Below, piece after piece: positions 62,832 through 64,000 of a stretch of DNA of 64,000 bases. This DNA comes from Marinobacter caseinilyticus (lineage in GTDB: Bacteria; Pseudomonadota; Gammaproteobacteria; Pseudomonadales; Oleiphilaceae). The stretch covers positions 124,001 through 188,000 of the forward strand of contig NZ_WUQJ01000004.1 of NCBI RefSeq assembly GCF_011074955.1. Direction: 5' to 3'. Below the pieces are notes generated by a model that was given only the letters and a program-made list of their open reading frames with translations, did no database searches and was not told the DNA's origin. Within the stretch, counting starts at the first letter, position 1, and each line of letters starts with the position of its first letter. Made by a program: the position numbers and the translations under genes.

Positions 62832-64000
62832 ATGCGGTTCCCGCTTAACCGAGCCCTCAAAATGGTGGTAGCAGTCGCACTGTGGATGCCCCTGCCGAGC
62901 ATTGCAGGCATCACCGAAGTCGTGCTGTTCCCCGATCAGGCAACCGTTACCCGCGCAGAGTCGCGAGCCGTAACCGCGGGCGGCGGACAACTTACGATCC
63001 CCGACTTGCCAGCCGGACTGATCGATTCGTCTCTGCGGGTGTCATTGTCCGGCAAAGGGGTTGCGCTGGGCCAAACATCGTTGCACACGGAACAGCGCGC
63101 CAACCCGGTGGCCGAACGCATAATAAGCCTCGAAGCGGCGCTGCTCAGCGTCGTGGATGACCTGCAAGTACTGGACGATGATATCCGGGCCGCCCAATAT
63201 CGACTGACCCTGCTCGATAACCTGACGACACGACCGGGCGACACCCTGAACGCTGCAGACATCAATACCACGGCGGATACCATTCACCAACAGGCCCGCG
63301 ACGCACTGGCATCCATTCGTCGGGTAGGGATTCAGAAACGCGACCTGCTCAAAGAGCGCAGCCGTCTTGAACGGGAGCTCGCGGCCATCCAGCACAGTGC
63401 CAAGGCGGTTAAGCACCTGACCCTGACCTACCAGGCCGCGGCCGCTTCCGATGTGGTGGTGTCCGTCACTTATCAAACCCGTCAGGCCGGTTGGGACAGC
63501 CAGTACGATGCCCGCCTGGACACCGAAGCCGGAACCCTTGATTTGAGTCATCTGGCGGTGATCCACCAGAACACTGGGGAGGACTGGACCGGCGTGGCGT
63601 TGTGGCTTTCAACCGCCAACACCGATGCCGGAGGCCAATTGCCCGAACTGTCGTCCTGGTTCGTCGCGCCCCGCCAGCCCGCGATGGCTCCGCGTCAACG
63701 TGAGGCCGCGAGCATTGCGATGGAATCGGATGCATTCAACAAAGGCGCAACGCAACCGCAAACCGCAAATCTGGAGCAAGCAGGACTGAGTCAGCGGTTT
63801 CGCATCCCCGGCACGGTGACGATTCATGACGGCAGCCGGCAACGGCGACTATCCGTGGCACACTACCCACTGGCCGCCGATGTCAGCACCCACATGGTCC
63901 CGGCTTTGTCGAGCCGGGGGTATATCCATGCCAGCGCGCAGTATGATGGCGCTGTCACGCTACCAGCGGCGCCCGTTTGGCTCTATCAGGACAATCAGTT
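62832..64000 (+). CDS. DUF4139/mucoidy inhibitor-like protein, 5' part
   Basis: An open frame begins at ATG 62832 (AAGGAAAT upstream) and runs to the window edge with 389 complete codons. It has a signal peptide (KMVVAVALWMPLPSIAG). Next come an N-terminal beta domain (ITEVVLFPDQATVTRAESRAV), a coiled coil (about 95-190) and a beta domain with YQTRQAGWDSQYDARL and LDLSHLAVIHQNTGEDWTGVALWLSTA, the pattern of the DUF4140/DUF4139 mucoidy inhibitor A family. It is periplasmic or outer-membrane-associated with unknown function. The C-terminus is outside the window. In many relatives the gene after 6S RNA is ygfA; it is absent here. Confidence 0.83.
   Translation, partial: MRFPLNRALKMVVAVALWMPLPSIAGITEVVLFPDQATVTRAESRAVTAGGGQLTIPDLPAGLIDSSLRVSLSGKGVALGQTSLHTEQRANPVAERIISLEAALLSVVDDLQVLDDDIRAAQYRLTLLDNLTTRPGDTLNAADINTTADTIHQQARDALASIRRVGIQKRDLLKERSRLERELAAIQHSAKAVKHLTLTYQAAAASDVVVSVTYQTRQAGWDSQYDARLDTEAGTLDLSHLAVIHQNTGEDWTGVALWLSTANTDAGGQLPELSSWFVAPRQPAMAPRQREAASIAMESDAFNKGATQPQTANLEQAGLSQRFRIPGTVTIHDGSRQRRLSVAHYPLAADVSTHMVPALSSRGYIHASAQYDGAVTLPAAPVWLYQDNQ

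Noticed and set aside
1..64000. tRNA, rRNA, CRISPR, insertion-sequence or prophage signals
   Set aside because: None was recognised: no array of spaced repeats, no transposase or integrase motifs, and no tRNA-like T-arm or cloverleaf in the intergenic gaps.

Overview
This 64 kb window looks like chromosomal DNA of a GC-rich, respiratory, probably marine gammaproteobacterium of the Marinobacter/Pseudomonas/Alcanivorax type. The pointers are the gene order ubiE-ubiJ-ubiB-hisI-hisE-tatABC-rsmE, the block UPF0149-pepP-ubiH-ubiI divergent from zapA and 6S RNA, an NhaD-type Na+/H+ antiporter, malate:quinone oxidoreductase, a wax-ester synthase homologue, and a PQQ-alcohol oxidation locus ordered as in Pseudomonas aeruginosa and P. 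putida. I see no insertion sequence, phage, CRISPR array, tRNA or rRNA. No assignment here was checked by a database search.

Layout. 1-2.1 kb: 5' end of an exported protein, then two translationally coupled outer-membrane barrel proteins. 2.4-4.3 kb: pirin and a short-chain dehydrogenase. 4.6-7.9 kb: an unusual pair, an ATP-grasp ligase and a 673-aa protein with a papain-like Cys-His-Asn pattern. 8-12 kb: mqo, nhaD and a Na+/Ca2+ exchanger. 12-14.8 kb: a galactose/glyoxal-oxidase-like radical copper oxidase with a secreted partner. 15.1-20 kb: msrB, msrA, a phosphoesterase, a CarS-like membrane protein, fumC and a small unknown protein.

20-45.4 kb is the main functional block, PQQ-dependent alcohol oxidation and its control. 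It contains the ErcA/ErcS pair, a prolyl-oligopeptidase-like peptidase, pqqEDCBA, an ExaC-type aldehyde dehydrogenase, and a quinoprotein alcohol dehydrogenase carrying the extra aspartate of lanthanide-dependent enzymes. Cytochrome c550 (ExaB/PedF), a PedG-like binding protein, the PedA1/B/C-type ABC system, a second NitT/TauT-type ABC transporter, an ErbR/AgmR regulator, a NahK/ErcS'-type hybrid kinase and a NosP-type FIST protein complete it. The genes suggest that alcohols are oxidised in the periplasm, electrons pass through cytochrome c550, aldehydes are oxidised by ExaC, PQQ is made by the pqq genes, and hybrid kinases with the LuxR-type regulator control expression.

45.5-50.7 kb: a porin, a wax-ester synthase/DGAT homologue, an alpha/beta hydrolase, an unknown protein and a polyhydroxyalkanoate-system protein. 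50.9-64 kb is a housekeeping block: ubiquinone synthesis (ubiE, J, B, H, I), histidine synthesis (hisI, hisE), Tat export, rsmE, pepP, UPF0149, a ZapB-like coiled coil, zapA, 6S RNA, and the 5' part of a DUF4139/mucoidy-inhibitor-like gene running off the end.

The best candidates for undescribed biology are the ATP-grasp/papain-like pair, the copper-radical oxidase operon behind a palindrome, and the structured RNA with a terminator upstream of pqqA.
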